Below are positions 30,812 through 42,585 of a stretch of 64,000 nucleotides of DNA, piece after piece; the stretch's first letter is position 1; each line of letters starts with the position of its first letter. Below the pieces are notes generated by a model. That model was not told the DNA's origin and did no database searches. It saw nothing but the letters and a program-made list of their open reading frames with translations. The translations under genes and the position numbers were made by a program. This DNA comes from Phragmites australis (lineage: Eukaryota > Streptophyta > Magnoliopsida > Poales > Poaceae): the NCBI RefSeq assembly GCF_958298935.1, contig NC_084938.1:8129501-8193500 (forward strand), given 5' to 3'.

Positions 30812-33617
30812 CAGGAGCTCCTCCTCGAGCGCCTACGCATCCGCCACCTCAAGGACGGGGCCCTTGCCCCCCGAAGCCGACGCGGGAGAAAGTGAGAGGC
30901 GAGGAGTGGGGATCACAGAACCTGCAGCAGCAGGGGAGGAGGGCCGAGGCCGCTGAGAGCTTCGAGGAGCTGGGGTTCGGGGAGGAGGTGATGGCCGCAC
31001 TATGGGATATGGGCATCTCCAAGCCCACCGAGATCCAGTTTGTCAGTGTGCCCGCCGTGCTGGCTGGCACTAGTGTTGTGCTTGGCTCACACACTGGCTA
31101 TGGGAAGACCCTGGCCTACTTGCTCCCACTTGTTCAGGTAATTCTTTTTAGATGGTTTGTATGCATGCATGCCATTGTAAAAAGGGAAATTGGTTTCATC
31201 ACAGAGAAAGATCCTTGTTCTAGAAATATACCATTGTCTCTCTTCCATGTTCATCAAAGCAAGCGCTGCCAGTCAAAAAATGAGAAGTAAAAGCCTCTGC
31301 ATGTCCATTGCAGCCAAGCCGCCTCCACCCGTCTGCCACCGGTCACCTGCCGATCCAGCTCAGGCTTTTCTCCTCCATCCGTTGCCTCCCACGACACCAT
31401 GGCCACGGGGTCGTCGGCTTTGCCTTCAACACAGCCAAGCCGCCTCCGCTTGTCCGTGCCGGTCCCCGCCAATACGACTCGGGCCATCTCCTTCACCCAT
31501 TTGCCTCCCACCATGTCATGGTAGCAAGGTCGTCGGCTTCGTCTTTGACGCAGCCAAGCTACCTCTGCCCATCCCCACTGGTCTCTTGCCCATTGGCAGT
31601 GGGCTCTTCTCCTCGATCTGTTTGCATCCCACGAGGCCAAGGTAGTGAGGTTGTCAGTTCCTCCCTCTAATGCAAATCAGGATTCAAGGGGGACCAACAG
31701 ATTGGATTCATAGCGCTCGGATTCAAGTGGAGCTGCAGATCGTATTCATGGTGCTCGGATGCAAATGTAAGCAGTAGATCGGTTGCTGGCTAGTGGCAGA
31801 AATGATCTAGAGCGAATAGCTACGAGGGTAGAGATGACATTTCACTTTATTGATCAGGTTAAAAAAGAAAAAAAAATTAAAAAAAAACTGTAACAGAAGT
31901 GAACAGAGTGGTATACTTCTAAACGGTGTGACCTTTCAATGGTACATAAGCGAACAGAGAAAATTTAGTTGTATATTCCTAAAACCGGGTTCTTTTAGTG
32001 TCAAGAAACCAATTTTCCCAATGTAAAAACTGTGGCGGAAAGTGCAAATTGCACTGCATTACTTGTTATCGTAGTACATTTCGTTCCATTAGAAAGGAAA
32101 ACAGTTCACTTGATGCATTAGACATGGAGTCACCGATGTGGGCTCCTGATTTTGGTAAAACGATGGTGCACGATTCATAAGTGATTACGAGGTTCATTGC
32201 ATAACACTTCTAGAAGGGCCCTGTTTTGAGGGCAACGATTTCCTGGTGGCTACTTGCTACTGTACGGTACCATCTAGGCTACTGAAGAGAAGAAAAAAAA
32301 GCTGTATCACTCATGTGACTCATCTTGTCTAAACCCAGACGCTATTCATTTTTCTTCTTTTATGATCGTTGAAGAAGTTCCTAATGATAGAGCTTCATTA
32401 CACCGTGGTATGTAACTTGCCTTCCCCAGATGTTATGTCTGATTAGAGTGAAACTAGAAATTAGGAATTTTCTGGAGTGATGTTGCCTATGAGTCAGGAT
32501 ACATCTGACAAAAAGGATTAGTAATCCATCCAAATAAAGGGATCGAAATCTTGACACTTCTTTTATTTTGTAGCTACTTCGATGTGATGACGCAATGTTG
32601 GGTATGTCAATGAAGCCAAGGCGGCCAAGAGCAGTAGTACTCTGCCCCACGAGAGAGCTAACCGAGCAGGTTGGCCATTATTTCAATTTTTGTTTCGAAC
32701 AATGATGTAATCTGGATTTTGGCAGTAGTTCATGCAAATTGATCAAATTGCAGGTCTATCGTGTTGCAAAATCCATCAGCCATCATGCGCGTTTCCGGTC
32801 AACGATGGTTAGTGGAGGCACCCGTCTAAGACCCCAGGAAGATTCTTTCAACATGCATGTTGACACGGTTGTTGGTACTCCTGGAATGATTCTTGATCAT
32901 ATCAAAGACGGTAACATGGTTTACGGTGATATTAAGTATCTGATATGTTATTGAGTTTGCGCTACAGAAGCTTAGCATTTTATAGCATTTTCACTGTCTC
33001 CTAATAGTCTCATTTTGAATTTGTTGTTCTGCGTTTGTAGGTTCTGGATGAAGAAGATACAGTGTTTGATCAAGACTTTGGACTAGACATTCGGAAGTTC
33101 CTTACTCCATTGAAGAATCGTGCTGCAAAGTCTGGCGATCAGGGGTTCCAAACTATATTAGTTACTGCTACCATGACGAAGGTTTTACGCTCATCAATCA
33201 TTGCTCCCCCAAAACCTATCTGACCCTCTGCTTTGAGTGGATATATGGCATACTTGGTTAGGACACACTGCTATTATCTTATACTGTTATATATTGAAGC
33301 GTCTTGCAAGCTGCATCAATTATCAAGTATTTAAGAACAAAGGAATCTCTGATCTTTCGATAATCTTTTGACCTCTTTCAGTTTGCAGTACCGATACTCG
33401 AGATATGCATATCCTATTTTATTATGTGTTTTTATGTATTTTAATCCCCTTTCTTCGCATTCCTTTACTTCAGGCTGTACAAAAGTTGATTGATGAGGAA
33501 TTTGAAGGTATTATTGTCCATTTGCGGACATCAACATTTCAAAAGAGAGATGCAACAGCACGGCATGACTTTATCAAACTTTCTGGTGCAAAAAACAAAC
33601 TTGTGGCTCTTCTGCAG
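30812..33617 (+). pseudogene. RH39-like DEAD-box RNA helicase, 5' fragment
   Basis: Five exons are visible: A to 31137, B 32574-32669, C 32754-32942, D 33041-33181, E 33474-33617, all joining in phase 0. They encode the Q motif (FEELGF...KPTEIQ), motif I, Ia (PTRELTEQ), Ib, II and III (VTATMTK), then [20 protein letters not shown]. The order and residues match plant RH39, a chloroplast helicase involved in 23S rRNA maturation. Lesions: no ATG in frame with exon A (30892-31137) and a frame break with stop near 30889-30895; Walker A GSGKT is GYGKT; DEAD is DEED; TPGR is TPGM; the exon C donor is AT instead of GT. The C-terminal RecA domain (motifs IV-VI) is absent. Exons A and B are separated by a 1.4-kb intron with a tandem repeat. 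Non-functional. Confidence 0.85.
31314..31673. repeat. Three-copy tandem repeat, about 120 bp
   Basis: Three degenerate GC-rich units start with 'cagccaagc' at 31314, 31435 and 31554 (periods 121 and 119). Each contains a 'cctcccac...atg' segment and ends near 'gtcgtcggctt'. They lie in the first intron of the helicase fragment. A shorter repeat of 'attcatagcgctcggat' type follows at about 31700-31760. Confidence 0.75.
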
Positions 33618-33746
33618 GTTATGGAAACTCTTAACTCTCCTTCCCTATTGCGCACATGCATTTCCATGCAAGATAGTTTTCAACTCCACAGTTGCCAAAA
33701 AATTACTCATATAATCTCTTCTCTACTACTTATCTCTACTTCTCTA

Positions 33747-33777
33747 TCTCTATTACTTAAAAAATATATAGTGGTTC
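33747..33777 (+). mobile_element. Small Helitron, 5' end (split)
   Basis: TCTCTATTACTTAAAAAATA following an A is a one-base variant of the Helitron terminus at 29926, and it continues 'tatagtggttc' as that element does ('catagtggttc'). The gypsy element starts right after, and apparent continuation is found at 41582. Degenerate TCTCTAC repeats precede it at 33720-33746, probably from further nested Helitron ends. Confidence 0.55.
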
Positions 33778-34705
33778 TGATATCTTCAAATCATACAAGG
33801 TCCTTCGGATAAAAACAACACTGATAATAATCCTCAAATCGTACAAGATCCAATTATAAGAGATCGTGTGTGACTATTAAATCATCAGGTGAACTCATTT
33901 TTTACTATTCATGTTATCTTAGATGGATTATTATTAAATTCTTGTGATGTTTTAATGCTTAAGAATATGAGAGAAATATCACAAGCTCGCCTGGACATCA
34001 TTACTCGAAGGCCAAGTCTACTTAGAGTTAAAGTCGAATCTTAGTTGAGTTACAAATTTTGCTCGGACTCTCAGGATATCACGTCAGTAAAACGGGTATA
34101 ACTCTCTTGTACGAAGTCCGATTAAGGCGATCTTGAACTCTTTGGAAAGCTTATAACGAGAAATTTTCAATGGATCTAGTCTTGACCAAATATTCCTTAT
34201 ATCTTAGTCAAAGTCGAAGAAATAAGGTGTTGCATCACCGTTTTGGACCCTATCGGGTCTTGTAATCGTGTCGAGGTCGGAGTCCAGGTTGTGTATGTCT
34301 CTTTTCATAGCAGCACAACCCTAGGTCAACCTCCACACATCACCCCTATATATACATAGTAGCCATCATAATTTAGGTTTGGGTTTTATTTAAATTATTC
34401 TATTTTAGACAGTTTCACCGGATATCGGTTTGTGGAATCCCAACTCGAGTATTTCATTAGTAATCAACAATATTCAGATTGCATCTACCTGTTCTTTCTT
34501 GTGTTCTCAATTCGTTTGTAGGAAAAACCTTCATGGGAGGTCAACAGCGCCTTGGCACTGTTGATAACCACGCAGTGGTGATGTAGTGGTTGAGAGGGTT
34601 CTCGATTTGTTCTGATCAGAGTCTTTGGATCATCAACGTCAAAACTTCACTAAATTGACTTATCTGATTACTTTTCCAAAGATCAGGCACTTCATTCCCC
34701 CGTTA
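33778..34705 (+). mobile_element. Old gypsy element, 5' LTR
   Basis: About 928 bp aligning with 40662-41581, clearly more diverged than the 3 percent seen in the younger element. The left edge is blurred: the first 30 bases contain a short duplication of internal LTR text ('aaatcatacaaggtcc'). The right edge is fixed by the primer binding site at 34708. Confidence 0.75.
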
Positions 34706-34707
34706 AG

Positions 34708-34719
34708 TTATATCAGAGC
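34708..34719 (+). other. Primer binding site, two mismatches
   Basis: TTATATCAGAGC differs from the initiator tRNA-Met site TGGTATCAGAGC at two positions and lies two bases after the 5' LTR. Confidence 0.7.
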
Positions 34720-34984
34720 TTCAGTTGTTCGTTAGGTAATCTCAGTTATCACCTTGATTTCGTCGTGTTTCCACTACCTAGAGTCTAGAAATTTGCCCCA
34801 CAAAAAATTCGGATCTTAGTTTTTTATTTCGCTGTCCAAACCACTTTGTGCCTTTCGCAATTTTGTTTTCAGTATTTGCGTTGTTGAGTTGTCTTTGTTG
34901 CTGGTCGAGTCATCATGTTCTAATTTCTAGCATCGAGTCTTTGCTGTTTTAGTCACTTATCTCAGTTTACCCTTGTCTGCTATA

Positions 34985-35315
34985 GCCGACATCGTACCGC
35001 TAGTCGAGTCGACCATCTACTCGGGTTCGACTACTAGACATTTTGATCACTAGTCTCTTTGACCACCTACTTGGGATTGATCACTAGTCGCTTCGATCAT
35101 TAGTTGTTTCGACCACCTACTCGGGTTCAATCACTAGTCGCTACGGTCACTAGTCGGATTTGAACATCTATTTGCTTCAATCGCTAGTCGGATTAGAATA
35201 TCTAGTCGTTTTGATCACTAGTCGGGTTCGAGCATCTACTCGCTTCAACCACTAGTTGGGTTCGACCATTTACTTGGGTTAGACCACCAGTCGGGATCGA
35301 CCATCTACTCGAGTA
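34985..35315. repeat. Minisatellite in gypsy leader
   Basis: Degenerate tandem units of roughly 15 and 30 bp alternate 'gaccatctactcggg' with 'ttcgaccactagtcg' variants, at least eight rounds. It lies in the untranslated leader between primer site and gag. Units are irregular and have no spacer structure. Confidence 0.75.
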
Positions 35316-35348
35316 GCTATTCCATAGCCAAAACAGAGGAAGCCAAAG

Positions 35349-35350
<2 letters not shown>

Positions 35351-35417
<67 letters not shown>
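35351..35417. repeat. (GA)n microsatellite
   Basis: About 33 uninterrupted GA dinucleotides in the leader of the old gypsy element. Length this great in an otherwise degraded element suggests later slippage expansion. Confidence 0.95.
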
Positions 35418-35419
<2 letters not shown>

Positions 35420-35998
35420 TTAGTCGAAGAAATTTGTGACACCTGCTATCCGGAAAAAGTTTGTGACCAACATGCCTCTTTGGACCTAGAAAAGTTAGTC
35501 GAAGAGTTTTGAGTTTGTTTATCAATCTAAAAAAAAAGATGAAAGGAAAGAGTGCAAAAAAAAGAGGGGTACAAAAGAAAAGAAAATCGGAGAAAGAAAC
35601 AAAGGAAATTTAGATTGAAGTACGAATTTTGTTTCATTGTGCATGTGTCTATCCTATTATTTTTGGTTTGCTTGAACTAGTTCTAGGAACGTGTTCGGGT
35701 TAGCAACTGTGATGAGTAATATGGACTTTTATTTAGCTTTGTAATTTGATTTCGATTATTACTATTTCTTGCTACTAAATATTGCTTGCCCAAGCTACAC
35801 CTTCTCTCAATCAAAACAGTTTTCTCACTCGCACTTGATAAGGTATCACAAATCAGTCGTCAGTTGTGCCAACTACTGTGATTGGTAAGACACTTGCAAG
35901 AGTGTGGTCAGGCGCTTAAGAGTGTGTGACTCCACCTCTACTACCCAGTAGTCGATAGGGATAATATATATTTAATTATTTTCTATCTTTGACTAACC

Positions 35999-38900
35999 AT
36001 GGCAGGGGAAATATCAAATGCGAAAGAGTGTGTTTTGAGGGAAGAACCCATAATGTTGTTGGATGATCACCGACAAGCTATTAATGATGACATTGACAAG
36101 AAGCTTGTGGGAATAAATACCGCATTACAATGATTTAACGATAGCATTGCAATGCTCAATACACATTTTGATCGGTTGGTCAATCAGCCATTGAACAATA
36201 GTCGAGTGGATCCTCATGATCCAGCCCATGAATATGAGGAGTCCGTCATGGATGATGAAATTGTGAGGCAAGAAAAAGAAGCCTTTGATCTATGACAATG
36301 GAATTGATTGAACTTCAAACGTCAAGGTATGAGAAGTAATAATTTTTAGTAACATAATCCACGTGTTAATGATGATCCATTTGCTAAGGTTATGTTTACT
36401 ATACTATCTTTTACGGGTGCTTATGATGCTAAAAAGTATTTAAATTGGGAGATGAGTAGAACAAAAGTTTAATGCTCATTTAGTTCCTGAAGTGCATAGA
36501 GTTAGGCAAGCCACTAGTGAATTTAAAGATTTTGTAATTATCTGGTGGAATAGAGTATGCATCGATGGATTAGCGCCTACTACATGGACTGCTTTAAAGA
36601 TTGCGATGTGAAATAGATTTGTTCCACTCACTTTTAAACGTGACTTGCGTAAGAAATTGTAGCGCTTGAACCAAGGCGATAGATATGTAGAAGAATATTA
36701 TCAGGAGCTATAAATTAGTATGTTGCATTGTGATATTATTGAGGATGAAGAGGCTGTAATGGCACACTTTTATGGAGGGTTAATGCATGAAATTCAAGAT
36801 ATAGTTGAAGGAATACGATAGTGTTCCTAGATTGTTCCAATTTATGTGTTTAGCAGAAAAAAAATTGTAGGGACGACAACAGAGGCCAAGGAGCAATTTT
36901 TGAAGCACGACTACTTCAAAATTAACATCGAGACAAGTCAAAATAGCCTCACGTTTAGCTACACAGTCTGCTTCCCCCTTCTCGAGTAGAGCGCATTCAG
37001 CAGTACCTTTGACTCGTCACACGCTTCTGAGGTAAACAAATTTGCAAGCGTACAAGCCCCAGCCAAGAGCTCTTCTTCGGTTGTTTTGACTAGTTGAACG
37101 ACTGAGATTGTTTGCCATCTATGTAAGAGAATAAGCCATTTCATGAAAGATTGCCCAAGTCAGCGAGCGTACATTGCAACTGAAGACAGTGAATATGTAA
37201 GTGCTAGTGATGTTGAGGATGAATATGCTCTCTGCAGCTAACCATGCAGGTGACGAGGATGAACTTCAGTTGAATATCGATCATGAGAAAGTGTTTGATG
37301 CCGCTGCCATGGACGATTACCAGACCCTCATTGTGCAGCGAGTGTTAAGCACTCAAATGGATCAAGCGGAACAGCTACAATACCACAATTTATTTCAGAT
37401 GTTCCTCATAGTCAAGGATTATCGTGTTCGAGTCATTATTGATGGAGGGAGCTGCAACAACTTGGTAAGTTCAGATATTCTTCATAAGCTTGCTTTGCCA
37501 ACAAGGACCCATCCTCACCCCTACCATATTCAATAGTTCAGCAACAACGGTAAGGTGAAGGTAATACAAACATCTAGGGTGCATTTTTCTATTATATCAT
37601 ACAATGATTATGCTAATTTTGATGTAGTGCCCATGCAAGAATGCTCTCTTTTGTTAGATCGACCATGAGAGTTTGATACTGATGCAACACATTATGGAGG
37701 AAGTAATAAGTACACCCTTATGCATAAAGTTAAGAAAATAATCTTTCTACCTTTAACCCCTGCTGAAATTGTGAAATGTGAAAAATAAATAGCTGGAAAT
37801 AAGAGAAAAGAGCTTGAACTTGAATATGAAAATTAGCAAGTAGTAAAACATGTTTACCCACCTAAAAAAGACAAAGCAACGACACATTCTAAGTCTGATG
37901 GAATTAAGTTGAAAGGTTGTGTTATGCTTGCTATCAAATATGATCTTTCTACAATTTATGACAATAAGCTGCCATGCTATGCTTTGATATACAAAGATAC
38001 CTTAGTTTTACTCGAGGATATATCTAGCTCTTTACCTCCTGCTGTCGCTAATCTTTTGCAGGAGTATATTGATGTATTTCCAACTGAAGTATCCTCGAGA
38101 TTACCACCTATTCGAGGGATAGAATATCAAATTGATTTGATTCCGAAAGCGACCTTGCCAAATCATGTTACATATAGAACCAACGTGGAAGAGACTAAGG
38201 AAATTCAGCGATAAGTACAAAACCTTTTGGACCATGGGTACTTACGACAAAGCCTTAGTCCTTATGCTATTCCCGTTATTCTGGTTCCTAAGAAAGATGG
38301 TAGTTGGTGTATGTGTGTTTGCAGAGCCATCAATAATATTACTATAAGATATTGTCATCCTATCCATAGGCTAGATGATATGCTTGATGAGTTCAGTGGT
38401 TCTATAATTTTCACTAAAATTGACTTGCGAAGTGGATACCACCAGATTAGAATAAAACTTGGAGATGAATGAAAAGCTACATTTAAAACAAAGTTTGGTT
38501 TGTATAAGTGGTTAGTTATGCCTTTTGGGTTTACTAATGAACATAGTACTTTTATGCAATTGATGAACGAAGTTTTACATGCTTTCATTGGAAGGTTTGT
38601 GGTGGTATATTTTGATGAAACCTTGACTTATAGCAAGTCACATCAACTACATTTTGATTATCTATGTGTTGTTTTTAATGCTTTGAGAGATGCACGTTTG
38701 TTCGGTAACATTGAAAAATGTACCTTTTACACCAATCGAGTCTCTTTTCTTGGCTATGTTGTTACTCCACATGGAATAGATGTGGATAAAGTAAAAATTA
38801 AAACCATAAAGAGCTGGCTGACTCATGAGACTGTCACACAGGTGAGAAATTTTCATGGTCTTGCGAGGTTCTATCAGCGTTTTGCGAGGGATTTCAGCAC

Positions 38901-40860
38901 TATTACTGCCCCATTGAATGAGTTGACAAAGAAAGGAGTGACTTTTAAATGGGGACCCTCACAAGAAAAAACATTTAAGTTGTTGAAAGAAAAGCTTACC
39001 TATGCTCCATTGCTCCAACTTCGTGATTTTGGTAAGACCTTTGAACTAATGTGATGCTAGTGGGAATGGAATTGGAGGTGTGTTAATTCAAGAAGGTAAA
39101 CCAGTTGCTTATTTCAGTGAGAAATTAAGTGGGTCAAGTCTGAATTATTCTACCCATGATAAAGAATTATATATTTTAGTTCGAGTGCTTAAAACCTGGC
39201 AACATTATCTATGGCCTAAAGAGTTTATTATACATTCTGATCATGAATCATTGAAACATATTAGGAGACAAGCTAAACTAAATAAATAACATGCTAAATG
39301 AGTAAAATTTATTGAGTTGTTTCCTTATGTCATAAAGCATAAGAAAGGTAAAGACAATATGATTGCTGATGCGCTTTCTAGGCATTATGCTATGTTATCT
39401 CAATTTGATCATAAGGTTTTTGGTTTAGAGATAATTAAGGACTTACATGCTACTGATTTAGACTTTAAAGAAGTGCTTGAACATTATAAAGAAGGAAAAA
39501 TATGGAATAAATATGTGCTAAATGACAGATTGCTCTATCGTGCTAACAATCTATGCATTCCAGCTAGTTTCGTTCGTCTTTTGTTGTTGCAGGAGACGCA
39601 TGGAGGAGGATTGATGGCACATTTTGAAGCAAAGAAGACTGAAGATATGCTGGTCACTCATTTCTTTTGGTCAAAGATGAGACATGAGATAGAACGCTAC
39701 GTGTCACATTGCACTACTTGCAATAAAGGTAAGTCTCGCTTAACTCCAGATGGTCTTTACATACTTCTTCCTGTTCCTAGTGCACTATGGGAGGATATTT
39801 TTATGGATTTTGTTTAAGTGTTTCCTAGGACAAAGAGGGGGAAGGATAATATATCTATAGTTGTTGATCGTTTTTCTAAAATGACACATTTTATACCTTG
39901 TCACAAGAGCTATGATGCTACAAACATAGCTGATTCGTTCGACTATATGGAGTGCCGAATACAATTGTATCAGATCGTGATACCAAGTTTTTGAGTCACT
40001 TTTGGAGATCACTTTAGAACAAATTGGGGATGAAGCTGCTATTTTCTACTACATGTTATCCCCAAACTGACGGTCAAACAGAGGTCATCAATCGTACATT
40101 ATTGACCATGTTGCAGGCTGTCCTAAAGGAGAATTTGATGATGTGGGAAGAGTGTTTACCGTGTATTGAATTTTCTTACAATAGACTGGTACACTCCACC
40201 ACCAAGGTAAGTCCGTTCTAGGTAGTATATGGATTTAATCTCCATGCTCCTATTGATTTACCACCTTTGCTTATTTATGAAAGACTTAATTTAGATGCTA
40301 AGGAACATGCTGAATTTATTCTTAAGTTGTATGAAACAACTAAAAAGAATATAGAGAGCATGACCGAAAAGTATTGAGTTGCTGGAAGTAAAGGTAGGAA
40401 GAAAATAAAATTTGAACCGGATGATTTAGTTTGGTTGCATTTGAGGAAGCATAGGTTTTCAGAATTAAGAAAATCAAAGTTGATGTCTAAAGTTGATGGA
40501 CCGTTTAACATAATTGAGAAAATAAATGACAATGCATACAAATTGGATCTACCTATAGATTTTAGAGTTAGTCCCACGTTTAACATTTCAAATTTAAAGT
40601 CATACTTGGGAGAAGATGATGAGCTTGAGTCAAGTATGACTTCAATTCAAGAGAGGGAGTATGATGAGAACATGACTCTTTTGGATAAAAACAATACTAA
40701 TAATAATCCTCACATCATACAAGGTCCAATTATAAGAAGGTGTGCGAGACAATTAAACTGCATCATAAACTCGTTCCTCGTTATTCATGTTATCTTAGAT
40801 GGATTACTACTAAATTCTTATGATGTTTTAATACTTAGAAATATAGGAGAAGCATCATAA
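35999..40860 (+). pseudogene. Old gypsy gag-pol, many lesions
   Basis: Gag starts at the ATG 35999 (MAGEISNAKE). A CCHC knuckle CHLCKRISHFMKDC lies at about 37105-37146, protease IIDGGSCNNL near 37432-37462, RT at 38227-39050, RNase H at 39055-39290, integrase with HHCC at 39317-39817 and a TDGQTEV block near 40070. The C-terminus GPIIRRCARQLN runs into the 3' LTR. Visible lesions include stops at 36131, 38212, 38470 and 39815, a frameshift near 39050, loss of part of the integrase core, and an RT active site YFDE (38608-38619) where YFDD is expected. Confidence 0.85.
40650..40661 (+). other. Polypurine tract
   Basis: Purine-rich AGAGAGGGAGTA directly before the 3' LTR start TGATGA at 40662, partly degraded. 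Confidence 0.6.
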
Positions 40861-41581
40861 GCTCACCTGGACATCATTACACGAAGGTCAAGTCTACTCG
40901 GAGTTAAAGTCGAGTCCTAGTTGAGCTCCAAATTCTGTTCGGAGTCTCAGGACATCATGGCATTAAAACATGCATAACTCTCCCGTACCAAAGTCCGATT
41001 AAGGCAATCTTGAACTGTTGAAAAGCTTATGACAAGATGTTTTCAATAGATCTGATCTCGACCAAATATTCCTTATATCTTAGTCAGAGTCAAAGAAATA
41101 AGGTACTGCATCACCATTTTAGGCCCTGTCGGGTCTTGTAATTGTGTCGAGGTCAGAGTATAGGTTGTGTACGCCTCTTTTCACAGCAGCAGGACCCTAG
41201 GTCAAACTCCCCACGTCCCTCATTTATATACATAGTAGTTGTCATAGTTTAGACTTTGGTTTTGCTTAGATTATTCTATTTTAGATAGTTTCACCGGATA
41301 TCAGTTTGTGGAACCCCAACTCGAGTACTTCATTGATAATTAGCAATATTTAGATTGCATCTACTTGTTCTTACTTGTGTTCTTGATTCGCTTGCAAAAA
41401 AAACCTTCTTGGCGAGGTCAATTGCGTCTTAGCATGGTTGATAACCATAGAGTAGTGGTGTAGTGGTTACGAGGGTTCTCGATTTGTTTTGATCAGAGCC
41501 TTTGGATCATCAACGTCGAAACTCTACCAAATCGACTTATCTCATTAGCTTTCGGAAGACCGAGCACCCCATTCCCCATCA
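40662..41581 (+). mobile_element. Old gypsy element, 3' LTR
   Basis: A 920-bp LTR from TGATGA to CCATCA, homologous to 33778-34705. It begins within the pol reading frame, so the last roughly 66 codons of pol are LTR sequence, as in the younger relative. Confidence 0.8.
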
Positions 41582-41807
41582 GTGTCCTACCTCCACGTCA
41601 TGCCCTCCCTCACGTTCTACCCTCCATCCTAGCCCACACCTGCACTTTCACCTGTCCTCGCTCCTGGCCCTCGCTCTGCCCTTGCTCCTAGCCCATGCTT
41701 TGTCCTTGCTCCTTGCCCATGCTATGTCTAGTTAGTTTTAGAGAAGTCAGCAATGTTATCGTGTGCAGATTTTCAGTTCCCGTTACAGTGCACGAGCATT
41801 CAATTAG
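41582..41807 (+). mobile_element. Small Helitron, 3' part and terminus (split)
   Basis: The text after the gypsy LTR ('cctccacgtcatgccctccc') parallels the DNA that follows the Helitron 5' end at 29926. It ends with a degenerate form of the grass Helitron hairpin (CCCGTTACAGTGCACGAGC, 41779-41797), ten bases, and TTAG followed by T at 41808. With 33747-33777 this makes a small non-autonomous Helitron of about 257 bp into which the gypsy element inserted. Confidence 0.5.
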
Positions 41808-42585
41808 TCCTTAAAAAGTAAGTTGTAATTCATCCGAACAACCTTCATACGATTTTTCCTTTGGATCAATATCCTTAATTTTTTTAGAGTCGTATTAGTT
41901 TACTTAGGTGAAATTACGATAAAAAAAATGACAATAAAAAATGAAAGAAAAAACAGTAAGAGGCACGAATCTTGAATAAACTGAAAGAGAAATTAGCGTC
42001 TGCACAACATATGGTATTACACGTGAGAGCAGATGTGCCGGAGATAGAGAGTTTCGCACAGCAAACATAATCCCTCTCTAGCTAAAAAAAACTCTACCTT
42101 TTTTTTTGTGAAGAAACAAAAAATACTCTAGCTATCAACACACGCGCGCGTTCGGTTAGCATGGATATTACACGAGGAATCGAGTGCTGAGTGCAACCAC
42201 TAACTACTAACAACTTAACAAACATGATCTACGTTTGAGGAAGATGTCGGCAGACGTTGAGGAACATGGCACATGAAGAGCATGGGCTTCGCTGTGGGCC
42301 ATCCGTCCGCGCACAAAATGGTGATCAAATCAATGTCGACATGATTTGTGCCTTGGTTCTAAATTGAATTGGAAAATAGATATACCACACTGATGTTATC
42401 GCAGTAGATCATCCTAGCCTTCACGAGAGACCATTGTACATCCGCACTACGAGATTTCCGATCTTTCCTGAGGTTAATTATTTGTGGATGACCGATGGTT
42501 ATTGTTCTTCTTTACATAATTTTCTCATATGGCCGAGAGTTTTCCTATTGTAATTTAGACAAATTAGCAACAAAAAATCGCCTAT
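41808..42585. other. No gene recognised
   Basis: AT-rich DNA with A-runs around 41920-41960, no open frame with a domain and no clear repeat boundary. Confidence 0.5.

Larger units (their letters stand above)
29926..33746 (+). mobile_element. Helitron-like segment with captured helicase
   Basis: At 29926, directly after an A, the sequence reads TCTCTACTACTTAAAAATAC, the canonical 5' terminus of grass Helitrons. Downstream comes GC-rich gene-like DNA (about 29970-30290), a fragment of a gypsy LTR, and the first five exons of an RH39-like helicase with introns retained. Genomic gene fragments with introns, in element sense, are the classic Helitron capture product. The 3' end (short hairpin then CTRR before T) was not identified, so the right limit given is only where another Helitron-like 5' end begins. 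Confidence 0.55.
33778..41581 (+). mobile_element. Old Ty3/gypsy element, degenerate
   Basis: Plus-strand LTR retrotransposon of about 7.8 kb: LTR, primer site, long leader with repeats, gag, protease, RT, RNase H, integrase, LTR. Protein text is close to that of the element at 46663-54448 (for example IDGGSCNNL and INDNAYKL), so both belong to one chromovirus-like family. Bases flanking the LTRs (ggttc and gtgtc) do not form a clean duplication. Confidence 0.85.

Noticed and set aside
31254..31670. Open frames of 120-151 codons in the first helicase intron
   Set aside because: They arise from the GC-rich 120-bp tandem repeat and occur in several frames and on both strands.
33668..33698. Small 'tgcatttccatgca' hairpin followed by ATAG|T as the 3' end of the 29926 Helitron
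   Set aside because: The stem is only five bases and the terminus is not CTRR, so the evidence is too weak to set the boundary.
34985..35315. Regular short repeats as a possible CRISPR array
   Set aside because: The genome is a plant nucleus, units are diverged and contiguous with no unique spacers, and the array lies in a retrotransposon leader.
35202..35525. Minus-strand frame with a long Ser-Leu repeat
   Set aside because: It is a translation of the (GA)n microsatellite and not a protein gene.
33773..41586. Target duplication for the old gypsy element (ggttc / gtgtc)
   Set aside because: The two 5-mers differ at two positions and the left LTR edge is blurred.
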